Both the position numbers and the translations under genes were made by a program. This document shows, in pieces, positions 24,013-36,700 of a DNA stretch of 64,000 nt. The notes beneath the pieces are model-generated. The model did not search any database. It saw only the letters and a list, made by a program, of their open reading frames with translations, and was not told the origin of the DNA. Source of the DNA: Amoebophrya sp. A120 (Eukaryota > Sar > Dinophyceae > Syndiniales > Amoebophryaceae). Location of the stretch: NCBI GenBank assembly GCA_905178155.1, contig CAJINV010000008.1, positions 4,328,793 through 4,392,792 on the forward strand. The letters are read 5' to 3'. Position 1 is the stretch's first letter, and the number at the start of each line of letters is the position of its first letter.

Positions 24013-27000
24013 ATGTTGTCTGTCGTTGACTATTGTGCAGCCAGTTACCTAGGTGCAAAGCAGGTAAACTTAGTGGACAGCTGTGCAAACAGTTACTTAT
24101 CAAAGCACGCTGATGATTTTAAGAACATCACGGGCCGACGCTGTGCCATCAACGGAACAGCCGGCGCGCGCGATGGTTTTATAGGAGAACTAAAAGAAAA
24201 TCAATTAAACCCGCGACATGGTGTTTATTTCAAAGATCTACCAAAGGATATTGATGGGATTTTGCCTTGGCTCGGTGAAGGTAATATGTCACAAATAGGA
24301 TGGGAGCTAACCTCTCACAGCACCGGCGGAACCATTGCTCACACTGGTACCGGCCGCGTGTTGGACATAAAGAATCGTCCCAGAATGTGCCTTCCCGTCC
24401 TCGGTTGCAACTTGTTCGACCTGCAGGAGGCAGATAGCACGGACCTCGTCTGTACTACTGTCGCCCAGGCCTCTGCTGGTGATTGTTACTTGACTAAACT
24501 AGAATTACACAGACGCTTCGGCGTTTCCACGTGGACGGGCTCAGCGTCAGTTGTCCCGAATGTGATAGAACTAAGGGACAGAGAAATCCACGCGCGAAAG
24601 TACGAAATGTCGAGAATTATACACCTCAACCGTTAAAGTTATTAGCGTTTGACTTCGGTGTCGGTGTGAAACCTACCTCAATCATGAGGCCCACCTGTGT
24701 ACTTGTTGGCATCTGTGACGACATCAAGAAGTGTTTTGTCAGGCCTCTTTTGTACAAGAGCGACTGCGTTGAGGAGATTGAAGCGATTATCAAAGGCATT
24801 CGCGCAGACTGGTCATTGTCCTTGGGTGACAAGGTCGCTTGGTTCCTGAGACGGGACAGTGAGCCAGTTCTGGGCAGTGAGCACATGGCCAAGGTCATGC
24901 AATCGCTGCAGATCTGTGGCGCTCCGATTGTTCCTCACAATCCTGAGCAAAACGGAACTTGCGAACGGTTCATGCGGGCGCTGTTCGGTTCGTGCCGTAC
25001 ACTGCTAGTCCACGTTGATCGCCGACTGTGGCCCTATGCCATAGTCTACAGTGGTGATTGCTGGGACCGGCTGCCGCACAAATACGCAAAGATGCCAGAG
25101 TTTGACGGAATGACTCCGATGGAGATTCTCGAGAAGAGAACAGGGAGGAACAGTGCGAAGCAGGGCGCTGGCCTGCTCAGGCGTTTTGGTTGTCTTGTTT
25201 ACTTCCGTGAACAAATCAAGACGGATAGAGAAGGGCAAGGAGGTCCCAAGCTCAGTCCGCCCTTTCGTCGAGGAGTGTTTCTCGGGCTTTGTCCTAAGTC
25301 ATCGGGCTGGCTCGTGGGCACCTTCGTTGCAGACGATCGGACAAGAGACGGACATCGGTGGGCCGAGTATTCTCCTCGCGATGCCGAGTTTCGGGAGGAT
25401 ATACTCGTCAAGAACATCGACTGGCTCCTACCCAGTTCGACGGGAGTCTTCATACCAATGGACTACCTGGAAGATCTCCAAAGCGGCGCATCGCAACCGG
25501 TTCCGCCCGCGCTTGGACGGCTAGACTCGCAATCTAGTTCGGCTCATCGCCTGGAGGTTCATGGGGCGGGGCACGCTGAGGAATCGACCGCCGGCTTAGA
25601 ACTTCAAGTAGAGACACTGGACAGAGAGGAAGAAGGTCCAGCAGAGTCCCCGGAAGCTCCTATACTGCCGCAAGCTGAGGCGGGGAACCTCGCAGCGAGC
25701 AACAGTGGAGGAGGGGAACAAGCTCGAGAAGCGTCTTCTAGTCCTGCTAGGGGTCGTCACGCACCGGCAAGGATTGTGGCTGGCAACCGCAACTCCAAGC
25801 CGCGCCGCGGACGCCCGAAAGGGGTCAAGGATAAGAAGAAACGCACTCGGCGCACAACAGCACAGCTCGAGCAGCTGAAGAAAAACGCAGGGGCGTTTGC
25901 CGCAGCGAATTGGAACGCTATAGGCAAGCTTGATGATGGTGAGGAGATCGCCGAGGCCATAGCGATGTTGACGAACGCAGACTCCTGGGAAGCTTATCTT
26001 TCGTTCCGCTGGGAAGGCTCTCAAATTGCCTGACGCTGAGCTTGCAGCTAAGTGGCAGAAGGTAACTGACAAGGAGGAAGCGCGTCTGCTAGCATATGAG
26101 ACGTGGAAGCCAGCCTCTGAAGAGGAGCTAGCTACCGCGAGGCAAGTGCTTCCAATCGCTATCATACTGACCGTCAAACGCGACGGGACGCATAAAGCTC
26201 GAGCCTGTGTCCTTGGCAATCTTGATCGGTCGGGTGATGTCGACATGTTCGCGCCAGTGGTATCGCATGCAGCTAATCGCTTGCTACTGGTGTCTGCAGC
26301 CGCAGACGGCGACCATGTCATCCCGCATGATCTCGATAGCGCGTTCCTTAGTGCCTTGTTAGATCGCGACGCACGTCTACTGCCGCTTGCCACCCATCTG
26401 GGCAGCAAAGCACAGGAGTGCAGTCGTGAAACTACACAAAGCGCGATATGGGCTAAAGGACGCACCACGGGCCTGGTTCAAGAAGTATGAGAGCATCTTG
26501 ACCGAGTTAGGTTGGGAGCCTTGTCCTTCTGCGCCTGGTTTGTGGAGAAAGCCAAGCATATCGCACCCAGGAAGATATCTCAAGCTTGCTGTCTATGTCG
26601 GCGACAACTTGATCGCAGGGCCCGACCTTGCTGAACTTCGTGCCGAACTGCAAAAGACTCTGTCGCGCGTCCCCGGGCGTGAGATAGCTGCCGAGCTCTT
26701 TACCGATTCCAATGGTATCGGGTGGCAAGAGTTCGACTTCCTTGGGGCGATTGTGTACTACTCCAGGGAGCACAAGTCAGCGCGTGTGACCATGGGGGAG
26801 TATATAGAGAAAATTGCCAAGAAGTTCGCCGTGACACTAGGCAAGCCGGTACGTTCTCCGAACTTTGACGAGTCAGCTCGGACGGAAGAAGTTCTTGAAG
26901 AGCTGAAGGACTATCCTCTCAGATCCGTAGTTGGTGCGTTGCAATGGATCGCGACCACTGCGCGTCCTGACATTTGTGTGCCGGTTTCTACTCTCGCTCG

Positions 27001-27784
27001 CTATGTGGGCAAACCAGCCACGAAAAGGATCGCCCACGCCTGCAGAAAAGTGATAAAGTTCCTCCTGACAACGAAGGAAGTGGGACTATCGTACAGTCCA
27101 GAGGAAGAAGCGAAGTTCAATGAGATTTATCAGAAGCTGGCGCCGGAGGGCAGGAACGTGCCGCGTCTGAGCCTGTTCTCTGATGCTGGTTTCGCGAATT
27201 GTTTGAAGACGATGCGTTCTACCACCGGCTCGATTATGTACTACCGCGGCTTCCCGATCTGCTGGCGCAGTAATCGGCAGACCGTGCGTGCGTATTCGAC
27301 GGCGGAGAGCGAGTATATCGCCGCCTCTGACACTATTGTGCTCAGTGAGCAAAACGATTTCGCTGACTTCTTTGCTCCTCTACCTACCAAGATGGTAGAA
27401 ACGCAGTACGGCTTATCCCCATCCCTGGACGATGCCATCTTGTGGGTGGGCAACCAATCCGCAATCGCTACGGCCAAAAGCACAGACACAAAACCGAAGT
27501 CACGGCATTACGCTCTACGCTGTCTGCGTGTGCGAGATGCTGCCAGTCGTATAGTCTTTTGCCCGACGCATCTGATGAAGGCAGATGGGCTTACGAAGCT
27601 GGAATGCTCAGCCCCACAGCGCAGGCTGCTTTTGCATCACGTAGACAATCCAGTCATCGCCTGTGACTCTTCACATCCTGACGCCCAGTCGGATGATGCG
27701 GATGATTCTGATGCCCTTTATACTAGTTTCTACGATGATAGTGGAGTAGCTTTAGTGTTGTACGCTGTAGACTTTGGATTTTAG
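24013..27784 (+). CDS. Copia Pol: protease, integrase, reverse transcriptase, RNase H (frameshifted)
   Basis: Order is copia-type. Protease: LVDSCANSYLS near 24070 is the D-S/T-G-like site with Cys for Gly. GAG-pre-integrase: ELHRRFG then CPECDRTKG, with a frame change between them. Integrase: FDFGVGVKPTS and PHNPEQNGTCERF. A Lys/Arg-rich tail (RPKGVKDKKKRTRR) precedes the RT. RT: LPIAIILTVKRDGTHKARA, HDLDSAFLSALLD, a second frame change near 26400, then LHKARYGLKDAPRAW and YVGDN where YVDDM/L is expected. RNase H: LFSDAGFANC and STAESEYIAASD. Open parts are 24013-24636, 24531-26033, 26026-26490 and 26387-27784, in three frames. Lost catalytic Asp and frameshifts mark it as inactive. Confidence 0.9.
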
Positions 27785-27877
27785 CCCGAGGAGGGGCGTG
27801 CGTGCATATTTTATATCAGCTTTTATATCATGGAAGAAGGCGTAGTAAGGCTCTTGGAGGCTCACAGACTGCATCGA

Positions 27878-27888
27878 TTGAGGAGGGG
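27878..27888 (+). other. Polypurine tract of the copia element
   Basis: TTGAGGAGGGGC runs directly into the 3' LTR. A near-duplicate, CGAGGAGGGGCG, sits at 27786-27797 just after the Pol stop; it may be a second or older tract. Confidence 0.6.
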
Positions 27889-28385
27889 CGTTGGTCATGT
27901 GATCAGAACCCTCGCGCAGCTGTGTCTGAAGCTTCTCAAGATGATCTGAAATGCCTGTTCCCAATGAAATGACAAGACCGGAATGACCTGAACTAGCTAG
28001 ATCCTAAAGGAATCTCTTCACCATTTGACCCGAATCCCCCAAATACTACGAAGGCAAAGCCATCGCGATCGGAATGAAATGAAGGGACTCCGCTCGTGTT
28101 AGACGTTCAGAATGACCACCCTGAGGGGGTTGACTCCCGTCAGGGTTGAGCACCTTCCCGACAGCATTGAGGGAGGTACTCCCATGCTTTTTAGCCACTT
28201 GACTCTGACCAGGATCAGGGTCATTCCATGTGATGGATTTGAATGACATTGAACCCACAGGATGCAACGCAGCCAGAGGCTTTCGCCCTGTCTGCTGAGA
28301 GATTGAAGTGCTGGAATTGATTGAAAGACCTGTTTAGGTAGAAGCTTTAGTCACTCAGTGTGGCAGGTGTATTCAAAGTCCAACA
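27889..28385 (+). repeat. 3' LTR
   Basis: Same length as the 5' LTR and collinear throughout. It begins CGTTGGTCATG (first base changed) and ends AAGTCCAACA, followed by the target duplication CAAAC. Confidence 0.93.
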
Positions 28386-28390
28386 CAAAC

Positions 28391-31300
28391 AAACATCGGA
28401 CGGCGATCCGGCAGAAAAAATAAAAAACATCAGCGACGAGGTCATGAATGAAGACGAAGGCCTGTTCGAAGCCGAACACGACTCGACTGCAAGTGATGAC
28501 AAGAACACTGGTGCTGAAGACGATGACAAACAGAACGGCATGATGCTGCGCAGTCTTTTGGACTCAGTGCGATCCGCGTTGAAGACATGCAGCGACCCGG
28601 CTTCCGAACACAACGGTAGTGGACGCGTTAACGACGAAGCAGAACCTAAAAAAGAGATACCCGGATTAAGCATACCACTTACTCCCAGCTATGCAATGCG
28701 AACAATCTGCAGCATTCTCTTGAAAAAGTTTTCTACCGACGAGGACGCCAAACAAGCTGCGGCGTTCTTGCAGAATCCGCTGGAACATTTTTCTCCTCCA
28801 ACTCTTCCACAGATAGACCTTGAATATCCTGCCTCAGGCGGACTGTCCTCCATTCAGCCTCACCAAGGTGACAGCGGCGCAGGCCCCACCTCCCCAGAAC
28901 ACGCACTCCCTAATGGCGTAGACGAGACGGAAAACTATCCCTTCCCTGCTACAAAGCTCGCCGACGGGGAGAACATGACCCCATCGCAGTCGCAGGCAAG
29001 GGAAAGGGATGACTTTACTCTGTCAGCTCTGCAGCTAGAGATGAACCCGGCCGCAACTATAGGCAATTTTGTTGGGGAGAAAATGTCTGGTGTTCTCGTG
29101 CCTGCAATCGCCAACGCCGTGGCGGGCGGCATCGCAAACGCAATTGCGCGCGAAGTGGTCACGATGTTGCAGGAAGTGCTTGTCCCTCTGCTCGAAGAGA
29201 GCCTGTCTACGGTCCTCGGTCTTGTGGCGGCTGAAGCAATTGGCACAACGCCGATCTCTCTCGGAACCCCGATCGCCATGTTTGCTGGCCTCGGCGTGAA
29301 GGTGTATGTGTCGCACGTGTTGGAGAAGAAACCCATTTGGCTACGCAAGCTCCAGTGGTCTGTGGCACCAGTGATGCAAAAGTTTGTGGAGTGCTCCGTC
29401 GCGATCAGCGTTAAGCAAGCGCTAGGTGACGGCAATAAGGCAAACGAAGATGAAGCAACCGATGAAGCGTGCAAACCGGACAAACGAAACGACGAAAGCG
29501 CGGAAGACAATGCCGTGCTCTTCGGAGAGCTATCTGCTGCGATTTCTTCATTGGGTCTGACGTCAAGCGATGAAGGCACGGCAGAGGTTGAGGAAGGGTT
29601 TGCGACCGTCCTCAAGGAATATCTCTCTTGGAGGAAACCATTTCCAGGACTGCTCCAGTTTACAAGAGTCGGAGAAGAAATGACCGCCAAACAGGACGCC
29701 GCCGAGGCATCCGACGGCGAAGAAAAGTTTCGTCTTCTTGCAGTCGAGAATGGTAAGGACAAACTGCAAGTGCTCGGGTTGCACGTTTTATGACCAAAGA
29801 CTTCTTCGCTTTCCGATTCCGTGTGAAGAGAAGGTATGGGACACAGCAAAAGCCGCTTTTTCGGCACTTATGTGTAACTATGGATCTCTGTCTGTATCTA
29901 TGCATAGGCACACTTAGAGTTGCCTACGGTGACGCTAACGATGTCAGTGCCTTATGGTCGTGCAAGGCTGGCACTGCACTTGTGACCGCACAGCTTTGCA
30001 CCTTTAGAACCAACGTGGCCTCACTCGCACATCACGCAGGGTCATGATCGTCATAGTCGGTGACGTACTTAGGAAAGTGAACGATTTGAACTCTGGCGAC
30101 GTCGGCCGTAGTTCGGTAAGCCTCATGCTCGTTTCGCATGAAGCACAATAAGCGCGGCACTGACGCCTGTAAATGCATACAGCTGCAGCCATCAAAAGTG
30201 ACTATCATAATTGACTATGATGACATACCTAGGAGGACGACAAGAGCGTAGCCTTGTGTCATCTTTCTCATGCGAATGCTAAAAGCGCACAAGTGTAGAA
30301 GTGCGTCAAATAGTATTTCGCTTGGCAAGCGTAAAAGCGAAGCGCTCCATTGCCATAACGGAAGGGCAGCCAACTTCTAGAAAACGATGAGTTATTCAAA
30401 CGATTCGGGAAGGGAAAACACCTCAAGATCGCGGGCGACCCCGCAGCACTCGAGATGACCGTGGCCGAGAACTTGCGAGACATTCGGTCCGAGGACGGTA
30501 AAAATGATCTGATGCGCGACTACGATCTGGTTCCAGGTAAAGACGCAGGAACCGAGAAAAGCCAAAGCGATGATCGTGACTTGGGCACACTTGCACTGCA
30601 TGAATGTCACGCGATTCGAGAACGCATCATGGGTCCAGAAGAAAACGAGGTTAAAGCGACCGGAAAAGACCGCCTAGCCGAATTTATTTTAAGAGTAAAG
30701 GCTAAAGTCGCGAAGTTTTTGAATCCGAACTATGTGACGCCACTCGACGATCCACGTTTTATCATGAAAGAGTGCGGTGCTATTTTGCAATCCGAGGATC
30801 CGTCAGTGGAGAAGAGGATTCCGATGTTTGTCTCGGGCAAAAGCTACTTCATTGTGAAAAAAGTGCTGATGCTACGAACATTAGCCTAGCTACGGTCAAC
30901 ATTATCCGCTGGACGCGCACGGCTAAGAAGAACAGCAAGTATTGTGTCTCAGTGGCAAGTGGTCATCCCGCGGGTTAGTTTTCATCCGCGGAAGGCCATC
31001 CCATATAAAAGAAAAATGACCGTCTACGATGATATATTCCTCCACCTTTCTTGCATGTCGTGTGTCTTTCTTCAATCGTCTGACTTCGTACTTGCAGCTG
31101 CAGCAACGTTCACCGATGAAGTGTGCCTGCATAGATGCGTTCTCAAAATGTATGCATCCTATCTTCAGATCTGTCCTGTGTGGCCAGTAGGCGAAAGTTG
31201 GCCGTATCTTTCCACTTCATGCAGACCAACGAAAAATTACTCGGAGTTGGACCTTGATGCTATTAAAACGCAAAAACCGGAAAGGGACTTCGAAGGGTAC

Positions 31301-33737
31301 TACGACAAAGTGGAAAGGAAACTGAAAACAAAACAAGAATGCCCCCAGGGATACGAATTTCTTCTGGCAACGAAGGCAAACGGCAAATGCAAGAATTTTT
31401 GCGATGCGCTCAGAAAAGTCAATATGAACGACATCGAGTTTTGCGACTGGGAACGCAGAGGCGGAGTTAGGGGAGTTGCTAAACAAGCAACAAGAGCACG
31501 ACCATGGCCAAGGGCACCATGGTCAAAGAAATCCTTTTCCTCCTCGTCTGCCATAGAAATGGCATCTAGTATTCAAACCTGTGCCTTCAAGACGGAGATC
31601 CTCGGCAAGCACGATCTGTATTGGGTGTGCAAGAAGAAATCTGCATCTGCGGATTCCAGTTCCAGTGCAGCTGTGGAAATGGAGAATGATATGCGTGTCG
31701 ATATCACAACGTAAATTGGATGCCGTTGGAGTCAAGATAAAGGTCCACGATTGCGATTGTGCCAGTATGCATAACAGTTTCCAAGGTTGTTTTGCTACCG
31801 ATGCGAAGAATAATTCGCCTTGACTCCAATCTTACTATTCATACATCAAGTCGATGACTTTCTCGATAGCAATATGCTGAACAAGTTACCGGATCACCTG
31901 GAGTCATTGAAAGCTAACGCCGATGCCGATCTGAAACACCTACTGAAAGGCGCGAACTGGGACCACGCTCATGGTCTTGTTTTGGCTACGATCCCTTTTC
32001 ATTTATTTCAGCTAGATTGATGGTTTTGAATAGACTAGTCGTGACCTTTGCACCAAATGTTCCCTGTCTGCAAACACAGATGTGACCGCGGAACCTTCTC
32101 CAGCTGTCGGAACGCCGCCGGCAAGAAAGTCTGCTATTCCTAGTCTCTCGCACGCACAAGAAGACACGGCTCCTGGCACGCGACATGATCAAGCGAAAGC
32201 GAAAGCGCAGTTTCTTGCTGACGAGCAAGATGTGGCACCTACCGCTCCTTTGACGAAGTCTTCGACCGGCGAGACAACTGGAATCGACACCATGCCAGAT
32301 CGCAGCTCTGTTGCCGCCCAGAGGCCTCCGACGCCAGTTACGGACGGTGTCGTCCGCGGCAACCCCGTCCAGGCACGAGTGCCAAGCGGAGCAATCCCGG
32401 TCCCCGCACCAGCCGTTGCCACGAGAGCCTCCGTCGTTCTCTCCGCGTCGACCATTGACGACGTTGCTGAGGCGCCAGCTGTGCACCAGCGCGTGAAAAC
32501 GCCCCACACGGAGGACAAACGAATGGACGAAGGTAATGCGGCGTCGGCCACCCGTCCCCCACCAGAGCCGTCCTATGGTTCCGGGAGCGCACCAAATGCG
32601 GACCAGCACACGAAAGACTCCGATGTCGCGGCACACCGTCAGGGCGCAGGGTCTGCTCCCCGGGAGCTTTACTCGTGAGTCAGCTGCCCTGCTCGCATGG
32701 CGGTTTTTCCACGGCAGAAATACTAGTTCGGAACGCAAGTGCAAGGACATGACCAGTGTTGTTAAGTACGAATTTTTCTTTGAACGACATGAGAGTTGTG
32801 ACACTTTGGATTTCAGTTTTTTGAGTCTCCCGTAAGTAGTTTGAGTAGAGGGCGGGAAAAGCACACGTTTTGTAATGGAGAATTGCTGCAGTGCTGCCGG
32901 CACTTGCACGTTATGATTTTGGATTGGCGCGGGAAGAGGTACATTTTCGTTTTCTACTGTACTAGCACTAGATTTTTTTGAATCTGCCCTAGATCCAAGA
33001 TCTACAGCAAAATTAGGTGTCGAAATTGTCCATATTTGTAAAGGAAAAACGAAATTCCAAAAATGGCCTCGAATGTTGGTTTTTTGTAGAATGCGTTGTA
33101 CAACATGATATGTTTCAAAAATAAACTGCATCGTGTATACTTCTAGAGTACGTCGGGAAATGCGCTCTTGGTTGCAGACACCCACAGGTAGTGCTTCGCG
33201 TGCAGGCTGACTCTTGCTGGTTGCTGTTTTCGTGTCGCTTAGCAGGCAGCTACTCAAAGGAACTCGTCCATGCAAAACCCCACCGTGAGTGCTAGTTTTC
33301 CTTTTCGTGTCTCTCGATCGAGATTTGGCGTGTAGTGATGAGAAATCTACTTCGCGTGTCGTTGTATATTGAGGAAAATAAATGACCAGCGGAGCAGCAG
33401 CATTTCTTGTTGCGAATTACCTTGTATTTTCTCACTTTCCTTGCCTCATCGTAACCGCTTCTCTTTGCATCTCGATCAACGTTATTTGTCTCACAGAGAT
33501 AGTCGTGTCGCGTTGACCTTCTCGCACAGCCCATCGACGTACTTACCGATCACCAGCACCAACCCTCACGTCTCGCCGCACAAGGCACTCGTCTCCGATA
33601 TTTGTTCGCAATTCATCACGGAGTTCAGCAAGTTTCAACAAAAAATGAGCATCAGCTTCTTTTCTGCTGGGAAGGCCGAAATTTTTCAAGTCCACTATGA
33701 GGAGGATGTGGAACTCTCCGACACAGAGATCTTGTAG
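28391..33737 (+). CDS. Large unidentified protein, 3' part (gene split by a retrotransposon)
   Basis: Continues the frame broken at 22187. Blocks: 28391-~29760 (acidic, then a long Ala/Gly/Val segment, AIANAVAGGIANAIAREVVT, and LGTPIAMFAGLGVKVYVSHV); ~30425-30870; ~31110-31712 (Cys-rich: CLHRCVLKMY, CPQGYEFLL, CKNFCDALRK); ~31851-31980; ~32080-32674 (Pro/Ala/Thr-rich); and 33557-33737. The final intron 32675-33556 is GT-AG and joins ELYS-TNPHVSPHK in frame, ending VELSDTEIL then TAG. The alternation of Cys-rich and Gly-rich hydrophobic blocks resembles the 5' part, supporting one gene. A premature end at the LTR is expected unless the element is removed or this allele is non-functional. No family is recognised. 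Confidence 0.5.
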
Positions 33738-33782
33738 TTGGATGCACCGGAAAACGAGCAGCAACAGGTGGTGACACAAAGA

Positions 33783-36700
33783 ATGGTCTGCTACGAGAGT
33801 GCCACATTGCCATCAAACTCCTCCAGCGACATTATTCTCGCAGAGGGGGATGCAACTGCGGCTCCACCGCACAAAGTACAACATCTCGACTCTAGAGAGC
33901 GGCAATCCCTCCGCGATGAAGATGGACAAAAAAATTTTCAACCGTTTGGCTACACTTCCACCAAGATCCAACGTAGAAAACCGCTCTTTGTGACGGCCCT
34001 CTGGTCAACATCACTCCCTATCTGGGATGTGAAAACCAAGCTCACACTGATTCTTTTCGCGTTGGTGCTATTGACTTTCGCGGATGGAGGCGGTGTGCAC
34101 TATGAGCGACAAGCAGGAGGACAAAGCCAGGAGCATGTTGCTGCGGACAGCGCGGGGATGCAGCGCGTGGCTTCAGACCACGAGCACTTGCGGGTCAAAA
34201 ATTCGAAGAAATTTCGAAACGAAAGAAGGACCGATGTGGTGGTCGCTCCAGTGTATCCTCACTCGCCAGCTCCGCGGGGAAGGAGGACGCAACGTGTTCC
34301 TCCGGGCGAGCACGATGGGAGGAACAACATCCTTGCACAAGATGATTCCGCTGCAGTGGTAGTTTCCTCAAAACCTACGAGCACAGCGAATCTGGTGGAG
34401 ACCAGCCGTATATCCGGCTATTCGACAGAAGTGGTAAATAATGCTTTTGCGTCCCCCAACACATTAACTGCATATCAGGAACCTACCAACCTCGCCCGAC
34501 TCCGCTCGATCGAAGCGGAGATTGAGTTTTCGTGGGCGAGTTACTGGGCCCGGGCCCGTGGGCACGACGAGGTGGGCCCGATTTCTGGCGCGGCGAAGGA
34601 CTGGGACTACTCTCTGGCGTTTTTCGTCGACGGACTGGACACGCTGTTGCTCGCTGCAGGATCATCTTCGGAGAGGACGAGGACAGACGAAAATAATACC
34701 ACTTCAGTTTCCCTACCCAGCCACGTGGACGCAGCCTTGCGGTACCTATGCCAGGGTGAGGGCAAGAAGTTTCTGCTCGGTGGAACTTCCCGCGGGCGAG
34801 ACAGCGCAAAGGACGTCTCGTTCTTCGAGACGACGATCCGCAGGCTGGGGGGCTTACTCGGCGCATACCACGTTTGGGAAACGGGTTTTCAGCAGCGAGT
34901 ACAGCCTGCTTTCGATGAAGAGAGGAAGAACAAGAACCTGGAACATGACTCGACCAGCTACCCCTCGTGTTTCCAGGAGCTGATTAGGGACACCGCGATA
35001 AGACTGCAAACTGCGTTTGCTGAGTTTCCCGACAAGGTGAGGCGTGACAGTGGAACAAAAGCGCCACCGCACAAGAAGTTTTTCTTCCCGCGCGGAGAAG
35101 TCACTTTGTTCGCAACCGAGGACGACAAGGCTGGTACTTTTGACCACGCCCCCGCTGACCAGGGCCGCTTCAACTCGGGTCGCACGCAGGTCGGCCTGGC
35201 GGAGGCCGGGTCCAACCTGCTGGAGTTCGAAGACGCGGCGGCGATTTTGCAGGCCCCGGAGCTTGCAGAGCGATCCAAGCGGGTGATGGCAGAGGTGAAT
35301 GCTGAAGTGCGCAGATCGTACTTGTTACCAGCTGCGCCCGATGGGGATGTCAGACACGGAGGGCGAGAGACACGAAGCCGAAGCTCACTACCCGGGCGGC
35401 TGATCGAGCCGATGCCTGAGAAAGATGCGGATGAGAACGATGGCCGCTTGTACTTGCGCAGCGAAAACAGGCACGTTCGAGCTAAAAGCATCGGGCCGCT
35501 TGGCGCGGCATCACACTCGGAGAAGCAGCTGCGTCTGCACTCGAGTGGCCAGGCGACCGTCTCCGCCGGCACGGACAGCTACTACGAGTACCTGCTCAAG
35601 GGGTGGCTGATGGCGAACCCAGGTGGCGGGACGGGTGCAGCGAGAGGAAACCAGGAAGACTACCTACAGCTTTGGGTCGACGCAATGCGGACCATGCGGA
35701 GTCAATTGATGCGGCCGATTCCACAGACTTTCTATATCGCGATGAAAATTTTTGTGGCGAAGGCGGGGTCAACCTCGGAACTTTCTTGTTACCTGACTAT
35801 GTAGAAGGACTAGACGCAAACCTTGGTGTTGTCGGACTTCCAGGAGCTGAATAGATGTAATTCTATGACTTTCCTGAAAACTGCTTTTGTTCACACCAGC
35901 AGACCGTCTCGCTTGCCGACTTATTTCTGAAAAAATTTTGCTCACGACGTGTAGTTCTCACAATCATGATTTTCACTGCGATTTTTCCCCCAGCACCGAA
36001 GGAGCATCATGATTCCGACCAGACTCCCGCCACTCTCTACTTTCTCGCGGACACTCCGGGCGCCAGCACCATGCAGCACTTGGGCTGCTACGTGCCGGGA
36101 ATGATGATTTTGGCCTTGTACGGCACGGAAGGCGAAAGGGATGCAGTTGCCCTCCCAGGGCAAGCATCAGGAAAGAAACTGCCTTTCCTGGTACGGGCGG
36201 GATTTTTATCCGGCCAAGAGGAGTTCGACGCTTTCTTGCAGACCGCCAAGCACCTCCTGCGGACCTGCTTGGCCTTTCACGACGCCGATGAACGGTTTTT
36301 GGCGCCCGAAGTGGTGCGGTTCGGCAAGCGGACCGGGAAGATGGGGATTATCGACGGCAAGAACCAGCTGCGCCCGGAGATTCTCGAGAGTTTGTTCTAC
36401 TTCTACTACTTCGACGTGGATATTGTGCCCAGGAGCTCGGAGGAAAAACGACATGGAAAAGGCCAGCCTGCTGTACCGTTCCCGCACTTCGACGCATGGT
36501 CGGCGTTTCCAGGGGAAACTGCTGACGGCCGAGGTGGAGCCGCGATAAGTACTAGGGGAGCAGAGAAGATTTCTTCATCTGTCGTATCTCCATCACTGTC
36601 CCGATCCCGCGTCTACTACCGGAATTTTGCATGGAGGATTTTCTCTGTTTTCAAGAAGTTTGCGAAGACGAAATACGGGTATGCGAGCACCGACGTGGTG

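Larger units (their letters stand above)
22188..28385 (+). mobile_element. Ty1/copia LTR retrotransposon, degraded, TSD CAAAC
   Basis: A complete element: 497-bp LTR, gag, protease-integrase-RT-RNase H in copia order, polypurine tract, 497-bp LTR. LTR ends are TGTTGG...CCAACA (the right LTR begins CGTTGG). CAAAC lies directly outside both ends (22183-22187 and 28386-28390). About 14 differences separate the LTRs by eye (roughly 97% identity), so insertion is not very recent. Three or more frame changes in the coding part and a changed RT active site mean this copy should not be autonomous. It landed inside an exon of the flanking gene. Confidence 0.95.

Noticed and set aside
25596-26468. 290-codon minus-strand frame in the retrotransposon
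   Set aside because: Antisense shadow of the integrase/RT region, where the plus strand has clear copia motifs.
34483-34983. Overlapping plus and minus frames in the mannosidase exon
   Set aside because: The 33783-35763 frame carries the GH47 motifs through this stretch; the others are shadows.
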